A stretch of 64,000 nucleotides of DNA from AV80 sp035536995 (GCA_035536995.1 DATLNB010000013.1:1-64000), one strand, 5' to 3'. Shown: positions 1-10,200, numbered from the stretch's first letter. Numbers and translations are program-made. The notes: generated from the letters alone by a model not told the origin.

Positions 1-1386
1 CGCGATGGACCATGCTGCAAAGACCTTGTCATAGGTCCATTTCGCCCCGAACTGAAAATAACTGTATCGCGACGGCAGCGAGGAGATCTGTTCGGAGGTA
101 TGGTCGCGAAAAGGGGTGAGCTTCTCGCAACCAATCATGTCTGCCTTATGGGAGAAGTAATAACTGGTTGTATCAAAGAGATAGGAAGTGACGTCAGCTG
201 ACGAAGCTCCCAATCCAAAGCGCAAATCCCGGAAGGCAACCGCCTTGATTTCGGGACCGGGCGGAATAAGAAATGTGTAAGCCATCTGATTGAGCGCGCC
301 ATCGAGTTTCTCCCAATGCATTGAGCCACCGAAAAACTCGATGCCCCTTCTCATGAACGATCCCCAATCTTGAAAAGTGGAACCTTCCGCCTGCATTTGG
401 TTGAGGAGGGAGAGGAGCTTGCGCGCGTCCTCCGATTTAGTCTCGGTGGTCAACCTTTGCAGGAGAGCACTGCGTGACTGAGGTGCTAAGTCGTCGATGA
501 ATCGGAGGCGCCAGAGAAAGGTGTAGCCAAGGCGAGAATGAGGATGATAGCGGGTTTTCCGGGCCAGACCCTGGACGGTGAAGTGCGCGGTGGCGAAAGC
601 GGCCAGCACGATAATCACGGCGAGAAATACTTTCCGCAGGTCCGTTCCGGCTGACCCGGGTGACAACGTTCGAACAAAAAAGCGCCGCTGGATTCCCTTC
701 AGAATCCAGGACAGAACCAACGCACCGGGAAGAAGCGCGACCAGGCAGAGATTGATGTGGCGTGAAAGAAGGCAGCCGGTTAGAGCGGAGGCAAAGACCC
801 ACCAATCACGCCAGGAACCCTCATCGCGGCTTGCCACCAAACGAATCGCAGCCCCGACCAGGAGAACGATCAGGATAAGACTCAAGCTTTCCGAGCCCAC
901 GCAGTGCGCGAAAGTGTAAAACAATGAGATGGTCCCCCACGCCAAAGCCATGGCCAGGCGGACCCAGAAAATCGAGGTAATCGCGGTCAGAAAATAAAAG
1001 GCGGCGCCGGCCAGGGCCAGATGTTGGCCGAGAATGAGAAGCGCAACTCCAGTGTCGGTCAGGCCGGGCTGGCCCGTTCGCGGCGTCGATGTAGTTGAGG
1101 GGGGAGCGGAATTTTCGAGAAGCTCACCGAGCAAGAGCGGAACCTTCGCAAGATGGCAATACGCGGCCCCATGGCCCCAGAACGTCGCGACAAGCGGATC
1201 CTGAACGAGTTGATTATAGGCGTCGCTGTCTCGCCAGAGGGGCGGAATCGTCGCGATCATCCAGGCCGATGGAGATAGCAGGATCAGGAGGAGGACCCAG
1301 GCTTGGACAAACCGGAGCCGCCCGGGTGGCGCGGCCGTTTTCTGCGCTGTCATCGTTTGATCGTGGAAGTCGGGGGCCTGAGCCAT
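1..1386 (-). CDS. polytopic membrane protein of unknown function, partial (C-terminus beyond window)
   Basis: Translating the minus strand gives an open frame of about 462 codons from ATG at 1386 (alternative ATG at 1353) to the left edge without a stop. The N-terminal half is strongly hydrophobic, with repeated candidate membrane helices such as WVLLLILLSPSAWMIA near residues 27-42, LALAGAAFYFLTAITSIFWV and LSLILIVLLVGAAI. The last third is hydrophilic and probably lies outside the membrane. The layout of many helices followed by a soluble C-terminal domain resembles ArnT/PMT-like or O-antigen-type membrane enzymes, but I see no diagnostic motif, so the function is unknown. It is divergent from the DUF485 gene, with about 50 bp between the starts. 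Confidence 0.6.
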   Translation of the reverse strand, partial: MAQAPDFHDQTMTAQKTAAPPGRLRFVQAWVLLLILLSPSAWMIATIPPLWRDSDAYNQLVQDPLVATFWGHGAAYCHLAKVPLLLGELLENSAPPSTTSTPRTGQPGLTDTGVALLILGQHLALAGAAFYFLTAITSIFWVRLAMALAWGTISLFYTFAHCVGSESLSLILIVLLVGAAIRLVASRDEGSWRDWWVFASALTGCLLSRHINLCLVALLPGALVLSWILKGIQRRFFVRTLSPGSAGTDLRKVFLAVIIVLAAFATAHFTVQGLARKTRYHPHSRLGYTFLWRLRFIDDLAPQSRSALLQRLTTETKSEDARKLLSLLNQMQAEGSTFQDWGSFMRRGIEFFGGSMHWEKLDGALNQMAYTFLIPPGPEIKAVAFRDLRFGLGASSADVTSYLFDTTSYYFSHKADMIGCEKLTPFRDHTSEQISSLPSRYSYFQFGAKWTYDKVFAAWSIA

Positions 1387-1435
1387 CCAGACTTTTCGTT
1401 GGCCTTTTGAGCTGCGCTACTCGTAAGTTTCCCAA

Positions 1436-1873
1436 ATGTCGGGCGACGAACCAAAAACTCCGGACGATCCCACCCCGATTATAGCTGCGCCGACCGATGT
1501 CGCGCCCTTGTCTCATCGTTCGCCCAAACCCGGGCATGAGCGCACCGCGGACGAAGAGCCGGATGTAATCGATTGGGAAAGGCTGGCGGCAAGCGAGGGC
1601 TTTCGCAGCCTCTTGAAGGCGAAACGCCGTTTCATTGTGCCGGCCACCATTTTCTTCGTGGTTTATTATTTCGCGCTACCGGTCCTGATCGGATACGCCC
1701 GGCCGCTGATGGAAAAGACCGTGTTCGGTCCGGTTAACCTGGCTTATTTGTTTGCGCTTTCGCAGTTCTTCGTCGCCTGGATCATTGCTGCTTTGTATGT
1801 GCGGGCGGCGGCGCGGTTCGATCGGATGGCGAACGAGGTGGTGTCGGGGAGGAATGATCGTTCTGAATCGTGA
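1436..1873 (+). CDS. DUF485 family membrane protein (YjcH-like)
   Basis: A 145-residue protein with an acidic, proline-rich N-terminal tail (about 45 residues), a conserved-looking block around FRSLLKAKRRFIVPATIFF, and two membrane helices (about residues 66-86 and 104-124). This is the DUF485 layout. Known DUF485 proteins such as YjcH sit directly upstream of the acetate permease ActP, and the same order is seen here, 84 bp before an ActP homologue. It is probably a small inner-membrane partner of the symporter; its exact role is not established. The tail is longer than in the enterobacterial protein. Confidence 0.85.
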   Translation: MSGDEPKTPDDPTPIIAAPTDVAPLSHRSPKPGHERTADEEPDVIDWERLAASEGFRSLLKAKRRFIVPATIFFVVYYFALPVLIGYARPLMEKTVFGPVNLAYLFALSQFFVAWIIAALYVRAAARFDRMANEVVSGRNDRSES

Positions 1874-1941
1874 TCGTGCTCATGCTCATGCTCGGTGTGC
1901 GTGGTTCATGATTATGAGCAAGAGCAAGAGTAAGAGCATGA
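1868..1941. repeat. hexamer-phased imperfect inverted repeat between DUF485 and actP
   Basis: The left arm (1868-1893) consists of CTCATG-like hexamers and the right arm (1916-1941) of GAGCAA-like hexamers. Folded on each other they pair over about 26 positions, with clean mismatches at pairs 6, 12, 18 and 21 and two G-T pairs, around a 22-base loop. The left arm overlaps the DUF485 stop codon. The right arm ends just before the purine-rich Shine-Dalgarno stretch of the symporter gene. It could attenuate or stabilise the mRNA between the two genes; this is inference. A related element lies at 47933-48018. Confidence 0.6.
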
Positions 1942-1957
1942 GGAAGAGGGGGAGGGG

Positions 1958-3526
1958 ATGACAGCGGCGCTGGCGATGTTTCTTGGGTTTGTGCTGGTGA
2001 CGCTGGGGATCACCTACTGGGCGGCGCGGCGTTCAAGCGGCGACGTAGCTTACTTCGCGGCGGGCCGGAGGATCACAGCATGGCAAAACGGCCTGGCGGT
2101 TGCGGGCGACTACATGAGCGCGGCCAGCTTTCTCGGGATCGCCGGCATGATTGCCTTCAACGGCTATGACGGCTTCATGTATTCGGTTGGCTGGCTGGTT
2201 GCCTACCTGACGGTGCTGCTCATCGTGGCTGAGCCGCTCCGCAACGCCGGCAAATACACGATGGCGGATCTCCTGGCCTACCGGCTGAATGCACGCCCGG
2301 TCCGCGCGGTCGCCTCACTCAGCACGTTGACGGTTTCGACCTTCTACATGATCGCGCAAATGGTCGGGGCCGGCGCCCTGGTCAAACTTCTTCTCCCCGG
2401 TGTGAACTATGAGACCGCCGTGATTGGCGTCGGAATTCTCATGATCGTTTATGTCGTTTTCGGCGGAATGCTGGCCACGACCTGGGTCCAGATCATCAAG
2501 GCCGTGTTGCTCATGAGCGGCAGCATCTTTCTCTCGGTCCTGGTGATGAAACATTTCGGATTCAGCTTCTCCGCCTTTTTTGAGGCAATCAGTCACGTGA
2601 CCTGGACCAATGCGAACGGGGCGACTGTCACCCGTAATTTTTTCCAGCCTGGCCTGCTCTTTAAACCGCCCTGGGGAGCGATCGATCTGATCTCGCTAGG
2701 GCTTGCGCTTATTTTCGGGACTGCTGGACTCCCCCATATCCTGGTCCGGTTTTACACGGTTCCCGACGCGAAAACGGCGCGGCATTCGGTTGTCTGGGCG
2801 ATGTTGATCATCGGCCTCTTCTACATCATGACGACCTTCCTCGGGTTTGGGGCGGCCACGATTCTGACACCCGGCAAGATCACTATCGAGAACATGAGCG
2901 CGCCTCTCCTGGCGGAAGCGCTGGGCGGCGAAGTATTTTTCGCGTTCATCAGCGCGGTCGCGTTCGCCACCATCCTGGCGGTAGTGGCCGGCCTGACGAT
3001 CAGTGCCTCCACCAGTTTCGCCCACGATTTCTACACCAACGTGATCCACCACGGCCGGGAACGGCGGCCTGGCGAAGAGGTTCGGGTGGCGCGCATCACC
3101 GCGTTTGTTGTCGGCGCAGTGGCCATTCTCCTCGCGATCAAACTTCAAACCGTAAACGTCGCGTTTCTGGTTGGCCTTGCGTTCGCGGTGGCGGCAAGCG
3201 CCAATCTGCCGGTCATCGTGCTGAGTATTTTCTGGCGCCGCTTCAACACCGCCGGGGCAGTCGCCGGTCTGCTGGTGGGGCTGATTAGCTCGATTGCGCT
3301 GATCATGATAAGTCCGAGTGTCATGGGAACCGACGCGAAAGCCCTCATCTCAGGGCAACCGATCTTCCCCTTGCGAAATCCCGGTATCGTTAGCATTCCC
3401 CTTGGTTTCCTGGGGGCCCTCATCGGGACGTTGCTGCGCCGGGAGCCGCAGGCGGAAGCGCGATTTGCCGAGCTGAGCGTCCGGGCCAACACCGGACTAG
3501 GCGCCGAGAAGGCGACGGTAGAATAG
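1958..3526 (+). CDS. actP: cation/acetate symporter (sodium:solute symporter family)
   Basis: A 522-residue, about 13-helix membrane protein of the SSS family. ActP-like signatures include YFAAGRRITAWQNGLAVAGD near residue 32, GDYMSAASFLGIAGMI, and the characteristic GTAGLPHILVRFYTVPD near residue 257. Family members import acetate and related short monocarboxylates with a cation across the inner membrane. The length fits ActP (about 550 residues). The start is supported by a strong GGAGGGG stretch immediately upstream and by the DUF485 neighbour. Glycolate or pyruvate as substrate cannot be excluded. Confidence 0.9.
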   Translation: MTAALAMFLGFVLVTLGITYWAARRSSGDVAYFAAGRRITAWQNGLAVAGDYMSAASFLGIAGMIAFNGYDGFMYSVGWLVAYLTVLLIVAEPLRNAGKYTMADLLAYRLNARPVRAVASLSTLTVSTFYMIAQMVGAGALVKLLLPGVNYETAVIGVGILMIVYVVFGGMLATTWVQIIKAVLLMSGSIFLSVLVMKHFGFSFSAFFEAISHVTWTNANGATVTRNFFQPGLLFKPPWGAIDLISLGLALIFGTAGLPHILVRFYTVPDAKTARHSVVWAMLIIGLFYIMTTFLGFGAATILTPGKITIENMSAPLLAEALGGEVFFAFISAVAFATILAVVAGLTISASTSFAHDFYTNVIHHGRERRPGEEVRVARITAFVVGAVAILLAIKLQTVNVAFLVGLAFAVAASANLPVIVLSIFWRRFNTAGAVAGLLVGLISSIALIMISPSVMGTDAKALISGQPIFPLRNPGIVSIPLGFLGALIGTLLRREPQAEARFAELSVRANTGLGAEKATVE

Positions 3527-3566
3527 CTGCTGCTCCGCGTCCCCGTCTCGAGCGCCAACGGCGCGA

Positions 3567-3687
3567 ATTCAACTTAGCCTGGGGCAACGCCCCAGGATGC
3601 CGTGACGTTAATGTGATCCAGCGCTTTCAGCGCTGTGACATTTGAGGTGCGAAGTTCCCTGGGGCGTTGCCCCAGGCTAAGTTGAAT
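3567..3687. repeat. palindromic REP-like element with perfect 30-bp inverted repeats
   Basis: Arms at 3567-3596 and 3658-3687 are exact reverse complements. Each arm contains its own small palindrome built on CCTGGGGCAACGCCCCAGG. The 61-bp centre carries another hairpin, CAGCGC-TTT-CAGCGCTG type. It lies in the 280-bp gap between actP and the DUF885 gene. Elements of this look are typical of mobilised intergenic palindromes (REP/BIME-like); no associated transposase is present in the window. It may also terminate actP transcription. Confidence 0.75.
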
Positions 3688-3806
3688 CGGACCTTTGGTG
3701 CTCGGCTCGGGTCGCGGCTTAAATCGCGTCCGGAGCCCTTGCTCGGGCGATAGATTCCACCGAAAGAAACAGGTGCCCGCGCGAGCGAGTGCCTTTAGAT
3801 TCGCGG

Positions 3807-5627
3807 ATGCAAAAGGCTCATCTCTTCTTTGCGCTCATTCTCGCAGGGGCGGCCACTTCTTTAAGCCAGACACCGGCTCCGCAAGCCTCCGACGAATCGA
3901 AGCGCGCGAACGAATTTCTCGATAAGTGTTTCGACGAATTTGTCGCGACCCATCCGCAGATTGAATCGTCCCTCGGGATCAAGACCCACAACGACCAGTG
4001 GAACGACATCTCGGAAGAGGCCGGCAAGCGCGACCTGGAGACGGCCCAGAAAAATCTGGCGGAGCTCAGACGCCAGTTCCCAAAGGAGAAACTCGATAAG
4101 CAAACCCAGCTGAGCTGCGATCTCTACGAGTTCCAGGTCCAACGCGATACGGAGGGATTCAAATACCGGTTAAATAATTACCCGGTGAACCAGATGTTTG
4201 GGGTGCACTCCGAGATCCCGACCTTTCTTATCAACATTCACAAGGTAGACAGTCAGAAGGATGCCCAGGCCTACGTCGCGCGTCTCAACGGGATCCCGAA
4301 GTTATTCGACCAGCTCCTCCTTAACCTAAAGGAGCGGGAAGAGCGCGGCGTGATCCCACCGAAGTTTGTTTTCCCGCTCGTCCTCGAGGCCTGCGAAAAG
4401 GTGATCAAAGGCCAGCCTTACGAGGAGTCCGGCCCGGTGAGTCCTCTCCTGGAAGATTTCACTAAGAAAGTCGCCGGGTTAAAAGACCTGGACCAGCCGG
4501 CACGGGACGCACTCATCGCCGATGCTCGCAAGGCGCTGACTGAGTCAGTCAAACCCGCTTACACAAAGTTGATTGCAGCGTTGCGAGAGCAGGAGAAAAA
4601 AGCCAACGACGACGCCGGGGTTTGGAAGTTCCGGGACGGCAAAGAATTCTACGAATTCGCTCTGCGCCGGACGACAACCACGAACCTGACGGCCGACCAG
4701 ATTCACGAGACCGGCCTGAAAGAGGTGGCGCGGATCCACGGCGAAATGCGCAAGATCATGGAGCAGGTGAAGTTCAAGGGCGACCTGCAGGCTTTCTTCA
4801 AGTTCATGCGGGAGGATCCGCAGTTCTACTTTCCGCAGACCGAGGAAGGTCAACAGAAGTATCTCGCCATGGCCACGAAGATCATCGACACGATGAAGGG
4901 GCGGCTCGACGAGCTTTTCCTGACCAAGCCCAAGGCCGATTGCGTGGTCAAGGCGGTGGAACAGTTCCGGGAGAGCTCGGCCGGGAAGGCCTTTTACAAC
5001 CAACCGGCTCCCGACGGATCGCGGCCGGGAATGTTCTACGTGAACCTCTCCGATATGAAGAGCACGCCGATCTACGAGCTGGAGTCGCTGGCCCACCATG
5101 AGGGAATTCCCGGGCACCACATGCAGATTGCGATCGCGCAGGAGCTAAAGGGTATTCCAAAGTTCCGCAGGTTCGGCGGGCGTTACACGGCCTACAGCGA
5201 AGGGTGGGGACTTTACAGCGAGCTGACGCCGAAAGAGATCGGAATGTATAAGGATCCCTATTCAGATTTCGGGCGGTTATCGCTCGAGCTTTGGCGAGCC
5301 GGCCGGCTCGTAGTGGACACCGGGTTGCATTCCGAGAAGAAGTGGACCCGGCAGCAGGCCATCGATTACCTGAAACAGAACACGCCTAACTCCGAAGAGG
5401 ACTGCGTCGATTCGATCAATCGCTACATAGTCATGCCAAGCCAGGCGACGGCCTACAAGATCGGTATGCTGCGAATCCTGGAATTGCGCGAGAAGGCGAA
5501 AAAGCAGTTGGGCGCGAAGTTCGATCTCCGGCAGTTTCATGACGTCGTCCTGACTAACGGACCGGTGCCGCTCGACATGCTGGAACAACTGGTCGATGCC
5601 TGGGTAAAATCGAAGAGCGCTGGTTAG
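3807..5627 (+). CDS. secreted DUF885 family protein, probable metallopeptidase
   Basis: A 606-residue protein. ATG 3807 is preferred over GTG 3789 because it opens directly into a signal peptide (MQKAHLFFALILAGAATSLS). The C-terminal half holds the DUF885 hallmarks: HHEGIPGHHMQ at about residue 430, a gluzincin-like metal site, then YSEGWGLYSE about 45 residues later supplying the Glu. The family length is about 550-620, so the gene is complete. Known members are mostly uncharacterised zinc-dependent hydrolases or carboxypeptidase-like enzymes; the substrate is unknown. The signal peptide suggests action in the periplasm or outside the cell. Confidence 0.88.
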   Translation: MQKAHLFFALILAGAATSLSQTPAPQASDESKRANEFLDKCFDEFVATHPQIESSLGIKTHNDQWNDISEEAGKRDLETAQKNLAELRRQFPKEKLDKQTQLSCDLYEFQVQRDTEGFKYRLNNYPVNQMFGVHSEIPTFLINIHKVDSQKDAQAYVARLNGIPKLFDQLLLNLKEREERGVIPPKFVFPLVLEACEKVIKGQPYEESGPVSPLLEDFTKKVAGLKDLDQPARDALIADARKALTESVKPAYTKLIAALREQEKKANDDAGVWKFRDGKEFYEFALRRTTTTNLTADQIHETGLKEVARIHGEMRKIMEQVKFKGDLQAFFKFMREDPQFYFPQTEEGQQKYLAMATKIIDTMKGRLDELFLTKPKADCVVKAVEQFRESSAGKAFYNQPAPDGSRPGMFYVNLSDMKSTPIYELESLAHHEGIPGHHMQIAIAQELKGIPKFRRFGGRYTAYSEGWGLYSELTPKEIGMYKDPYSDFGRLSLELWRAGRLVVDTGLHSEKKWTRQQAIDYLKQNTPNSEEDCVDSINRYIVMPSQATAYKIGMLRILELREKAKKQLGAKFDLRQFHDVVLTNGPVPLDMLEQLVDAWVKSKSAG

Positions 5628-5685
5628 TCCGCCACCGCCGGAAAAGGCTCGTCTTTAAGAAACGCGCCTGATACCCTCTGAAGTC

Positions 5686-6282
5686 ATGAAGGCCATGACT
5701 AAAGTCAGTGTCGCATTCTTATTCGCCGCGTTTGCCGTTTCTTCCAGTTTTGGAGGAGCGCAGGCGCGAGGTGTAGCAGGCGTCGATGTAGTCGTAAAAC
5801 AAAACCCGAGCAAGCGCGCGGTGACTGATGCCGGCGGCAACTTCGCCTTCGACGGCCTGGCCCCGGGTGCCTATGTCGTGTCGTTCCGCGCCCCGAAATC
5901 ACGGGGGGACACAAAATCCGCCAATACGGATAAGGTGACCGTGGCGACCTCCTATTCGATCAAGATCGACGGAACAAAGCGGCCGATTACGCAAAGCGGG
6001 CTGACCAGCGACAAGCTCCTGGGCGGAGTCGATGTCCGCGTCGAGTTGGGAGCAGGTGCCAGGATTCGAGGCCAAGTCCTGGCGGGCGGGAGCAAGAAAA
6101 TGGTTTGGATTCCGAAAGAACTCGGGAGCAACATCCCGGGACATTGGGTCGAGGCCAACTCGCTTGAAGCCAAAAGATTCAGCACCCAGACGCATACGGG
6201 CGATGACATGCGGGAAATGATGCCGCGCGCGAACGCGAACATGCTCGATCCCATGGAGCGCAGGAACGACAACCCCAGGTAG
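5686..6282 (+). CDS. small secreted protein with carboxypeptidase-regulatory-like (Cna-B-type) fold, paralogue 1
   Basis: 198 residues with a signal peptide (about residues 1-27) followed by a beta-sandwich-like region carrying VTDAGGNFAFDGLAPGAYVV, the usual signature of carboxypeptidase-regulatory-like or SdrD-B domains. The C-terminal part has KKMVWIPKELGSNIPGHWVE, shared with the next gene. A second ATG lies at 5695. It probably works outside the cytoplasm as a structural or binding module. No catalytic residues are seen. Confidence 0.7.
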   Translation: MKAMTKVSVAFLFAAFAVSSSFGGAQARGVAGVDVVVKQNPSKRAVTDAGGNFAFDGLAPGAYVVSFRAPKSRGDTKSANTDKVTVATSYSIKIDGTKRPITQSGLTSDKLLGGVDVRVELGAGARIRGQVLAGGSKKMVWIPKELGSNIPGHWVEANSLEAKRFSTQTHTGDDMREMMPRANANMLDPMERRNDNPR

Positions 6283-6358
6283 ATCGGCTCAGGCGGCTGC
6301 CCGGAGGAGAGCGGCTTTTGCGCTCGACGCGGACCAAACGCGTACCTATCTTGGTTTT

Positions 6359-6913
6359 ATGAAGACCATTATTCGCATCAGTTTTTTATGTTTCCTGGTG
6401 GTCGCCGTCTCCATCGCAACCGCGGCGGCAGCGGTCCCTCCGATGAGCGTGACCGTGTCGGACGCGAGCGGTAAAGCGGCCTACAAGGGCGGCACCAACA
6501 ACACTGGCGTGTTCGCGACTCCGAAGCTTCAGCCCGGCAATTACGTCGTGCAGCTCAACGCGAAAGGCGGGGCTTTGAAGGGCCACAATTACGCGATCGT
6601 CGTGTCGGCCGGAAAGAAGAAGGTGGCGGCGAACTCCGTTCCCGGAGAAAAGTTCACCGCGGGCGGAGTGGCCTTGAAGGTGGAAGTCGGAGCCGGGTTG
6701 AACATCACTGGGCAGGTGGCGGAGGAATCGAAAACCGCGATGAAGAACGGCAAGAAGATGGTTTGGATCCCGCCAATTATCGGCAGCAACATGCCGGGGA
6801 AATGGGTGGAGGAAGATTCCGCCGAGGCCAAGACCTCGCGGACAACCCGGACGATGAGCAATGAGAATGTGAACGCCATCAAGGAGCAAACCCAGGGGCC
6901 GGTAGCAAGGTAG
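6359..6913 (+). CDS. small secreted protein, paralogue 2 of the preceding gene
   Basis: 184 residues: a signal peptide (MKTIIRISFLCFLVVAVSIA onward), a short beta-rich region with NNTGVFATPKLQPGNYVVQL, and the block KKMVWIPPIIGSNMPGKWVE that closely matches the upstream gene's block. Between the shared parts the sequences have drifted, so this is an old tandem duplication. Both copies end in a polar, disordered-looking tail. The function is unknown, probably an extracytoplasmic structural protein. Confidence 0.7.
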   Translation: MKTIIRISFLCFLVVAVSIATAAAAVPPMSVTVSDASGKAAYKGGTNNTGVFATPKLQPGNYVVQLNAKGGALKGHNYAIVVSAGKKKVAANSVPGEKFTAGGVALKVEVGAGLNITGQVAEESKTAMKNGKKMVWIPPIIGSNMPGKWVEEDSAEAKTSRTTRTMSNENVNAIKEQTQGPVAR

Positions 6914-6977
6914 GTCTGGGCGGAAGGCGAAGCGGAACCCGCGGGCCTGACCTCAAGGTCGGGCGCCAGATGATTTG

Positions 6978-7061
6978 TGCCGGCGGAGGGGATCGAACCC
7001 ACACGATCTTGCGATCACTGGATTTTGAGTCCAGCGCGTCTGCCAATTCCGCCACGCCGGC
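6978..7061 (-). tRNA. tRNA-Leu (anticodon CAA)
   Basis: On the minus strand the acceptor stem GCCGGCG pairs with CGCCGGC. The anticodon stem CTGGA/TCCAG encloses loop CTCAAAA with anticodon CAA. A long variable arm typical of class II tRNAs and a T-arm GGTTCGATCC follow. The discriminator base is A, and CCA is not encoded. The rest of the gap 6914-7284 shows no other gene. Confidence 0.93.
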
Positions 7062-7284
7062 TGGTGACCGCTGACGTTTCGCCCTTGGCGAGAACCGCGC
7101 AAGTGAAAAGGTCAGGTTTTCGAGCTGCCTGAGTACCGTTCGGTCGCGACCTGCGTCGACACTCTTCCCCGAGCCGCATCGCACGGCGCCTGGGCGACGG
7201 CTACTTGAAGAAAGGGGAAGTAGGGCGCGCGAGCGAATTGATTTGAATTCTTAGCAAGTTCGCGTGCTAGGCTCGCTATCCAAG

Positions 7285-10200
7285 ATGATGCGATCATTTT
7301 GGTTAGCTTTCACGCTCTGTCTTGCGACTACCACCCTCGCTCAGGAGCGCGCGGTTCAGCTCCTGATTCCGTCGCGCCAATTGGAGCCGACCAGCACCTT
7401 CGAGCTCCGGTTTGCCACGGAAATGGTTCCTCCGAGTGAGATTGGAAAGGTCGCGCCTGTTTCTCCACTGGTTTTTTCTCCGGCAATCGAAGGCCAGTTC
7501 GTCTGGCTCAGCACCCGGAGTGGGACCTTCGCGCCCAAAGGCATTCTTCCGCTCGGCACTAAGTACCAAATCACGCTGCGGAGCGGGGTGAAGGACGCGG
7601 CCGGGCGCGACGTGAAATCCAATCTGCGCGAATCCGCCGAGACCCAGCCTTTTCGCCTCAAGGGGACAATGGCGCTGGGTGGCTCTGATCCGGAAGACGC
7701 GCCCGCGAATCCACGATACCTCGTCCTTTTTAATGCAAATGTGAGCGCGAGCGCGGCCGGGAAGTTCTTCCGGTTCACGAATTCCGCCGGCACCAGGATC
7801 GACGCGAAGGTTGAGCAGGCGGATGACCCCAAGAACCGCGACCACGTTTTTCCTTCATACCAAAGTGAAGACCGGACGGTGACGGTATGGGGCGAAAAGC
7901 CGGCGCCGGTTGAAGACGAAAACGATGCTGAGAAGGAGAGCGATAAGCCGCGGCCAATCCGCAAGAATGTTCTCCTCGTTTCCGCGAGCAAACCGTTGCC
8001 TCCCGGCACCGATTGGAAATTGACGATCGACCCGGGGCTGCCGGCGGCCGAGTGGAAGACCACCCTGGCTGCACGGAAAGAGGTCGTCATCGGAAAGGTC
8101 AAGCCGTTCGCCGTCATCAGCGTAGCGGCGGAGAGTAACCGGATCGCGGGGCGGCGAATCGTCATCCGGTTTACGAAAAACTTGTCGCCCGAAGTGACGG
8201 CGGAAACGGTGTCACGGTGGATCAGCGTCACACCGGCGCCGGATAAGTTTAAGTTCGAGGTCGAGGACGAGACGATCACCCTGAAAGGGGATTTTGCCCT
8301 TGGGCCGCAGTACCGCGTCGCGATTAAACCCGGTTTGCCGGCATCACAACCGTTCAAGTTCGAACGGGCGCAGACCAACGATCTCGTCTTCAAACAGATT
8401 GCACCCCGCCTCTACTTCGAGGACTTCGCAACCCAACAGCATCTCTCCGGGAGCCGGCGTTTCCGCCTCCTCGCGGTGAACATTCCTCGGATCCGCGTGA
8501 CCGCCCGGCGGTTCACCGGCGATACGACGCCGGTCGCGGTGAAGGCCTACGATCGCTACGAGGACTACAGCAACGAGGAGCGGCCGCCAGACGAGATGTA
8601 TAACCGAATCGACGTCGAGAAGCTTCCGGGGGAGGTGATCTGGGAACGCGAGCTCAAGACAGCCGCTGAAATCGACAAGCCAGAGACGCTGCCGCTGAGC
8701 TGGGATGAAATTCTCGGGCAACACAAGACTGGCGCAATCTTGCTGACGGCGGAATCGGTTGATCCCGTTACCGGGGACAAGAAACGGGTTGGGACACAGG
8801 CTGTCATTCAGTTAACCGACATCGGCTCGGTTTGGAAGCGGGATGACGACGGTATCACGCTCCATCTCTTTTCGCTCAGGACCGGGGCCAGTCTTTCTGG
8901 CGTCCGGTTGCGACTACTCGATACCGAACAAAAACAGATGGCGGAGGCGGTGACGGACGCCCAAGGCGGCGCGCACTTGCCTTACACGACGGAAGTGCGC
9001 TGGGTGTTCGCGCAGGGAGACGGGGACGAACACCTTATTTCGATTAATTCAGGCGAAGCATTGGTCCCGCTTTATCGCCTCGGGGTGACAGACGACTACG
9101 GCGAGGAAGAATCAAATCTCAGCTCGATCTTCCTCTTCACCGAGCGTGGCGTCTATAAGCCGGGCGACACGGTCCATCTGAAGGGCATCGCGCGGAACCT
9201 GAACGCAAACCAATCGACCCTTCCGGCTGGGAAAACCGTGACGATCAAGGTGAGCGACGCGAAAGATCGTCAGTTCTTTAACAAGACCGTGACGCTCTCG
9301 GAGTTCGGCTCGTTCGCGGAAGATATCCAGATTCCGTCCGGAACAGTCGGAAAATATCGGGTGGCCGTCGCGGACGACGAGAAGGAGCGCAAGCTCTCGG
9401 GGACCATCGATTTCCAGGTCCAGGAATATCGGCCGAACGCGTTCGAGATTACGATTCCAACTCCGTCGGCGGCGACCGGTCCACTTTCTCTCGAGCTTCC
9501 AGTGACGGCGAAATATTTCATGGGCAAACCGCTCGTGAAAGCGAAGCTGACGTGGTCGCTGGTCGCGCGAGACGATGCTTTTCGCCCGGATGGAATGGCT
9601 GACTTCGCGTTCAACAATGCGATCGACGATTTCCGATTGAACAAGGCGCTCGACCGCCTTTCGCAGTTCAATGCGCAGGGAGACTCGGAGGTAGATGCGA
9701 CTGGCACGGCCAAGATCGCGGCGCAATTGCCGGTCAACCCGAAGGCGCCGCAACCGCGCGCAACCAAGCTGCTCTGCGAAGTGACGGATCTCAGCCAGCA
9801 GACCGTTTCCGAGTCCCGCTCCTTCGTCCAGCACAGCTCCGATTATTACTTCGGGCTGCGCCGGCTCGACCCACTTTTCAAGGAAGGCGCGCAGTTGCCG
9901 ATTGAGCTGATCGCAGTCGGCGCGGACGGCAAGGTGTTGAGCTCAGCCGTGACGGCCAGGATTCGGTTAACCCGGATCATCTGGCAGACGAACCGGCTGG
10001 CCGCGGCCGGCGACACGACGGAGTTCGAGAGCAAAGCGGAGCTTCACGTCGAATGGGAACGTGAATTGACGACGACGCCCGGTTTGGGGACCGATCGCAA
10101 GCCCAAGGTCGCGACGCTAGCTGACGCAGTGGCGGGAAAACCCGGCCAGTATTTGCTCGAAGCAACGGGCAAGGACGACCACGGCCACGACATCCTCACC

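Noticed and set aside
7243..7273. Possible sigma70 promoter (TTGAAT and TAGGCT) before the macroglobulin gene
   Set aside because: The spacer is 19 bases and the boxes are weak; too uncertain to list.
7356..8393. 345-codon minus-strand frame inside the macroglobulin gene, and others like it at 10530-11318 and 11575-12159
   Set aside because: Shadow frames caused by GC-rich codon use; they lie fully inside a gene with clear protein motifs and show no motif or signal of their own.
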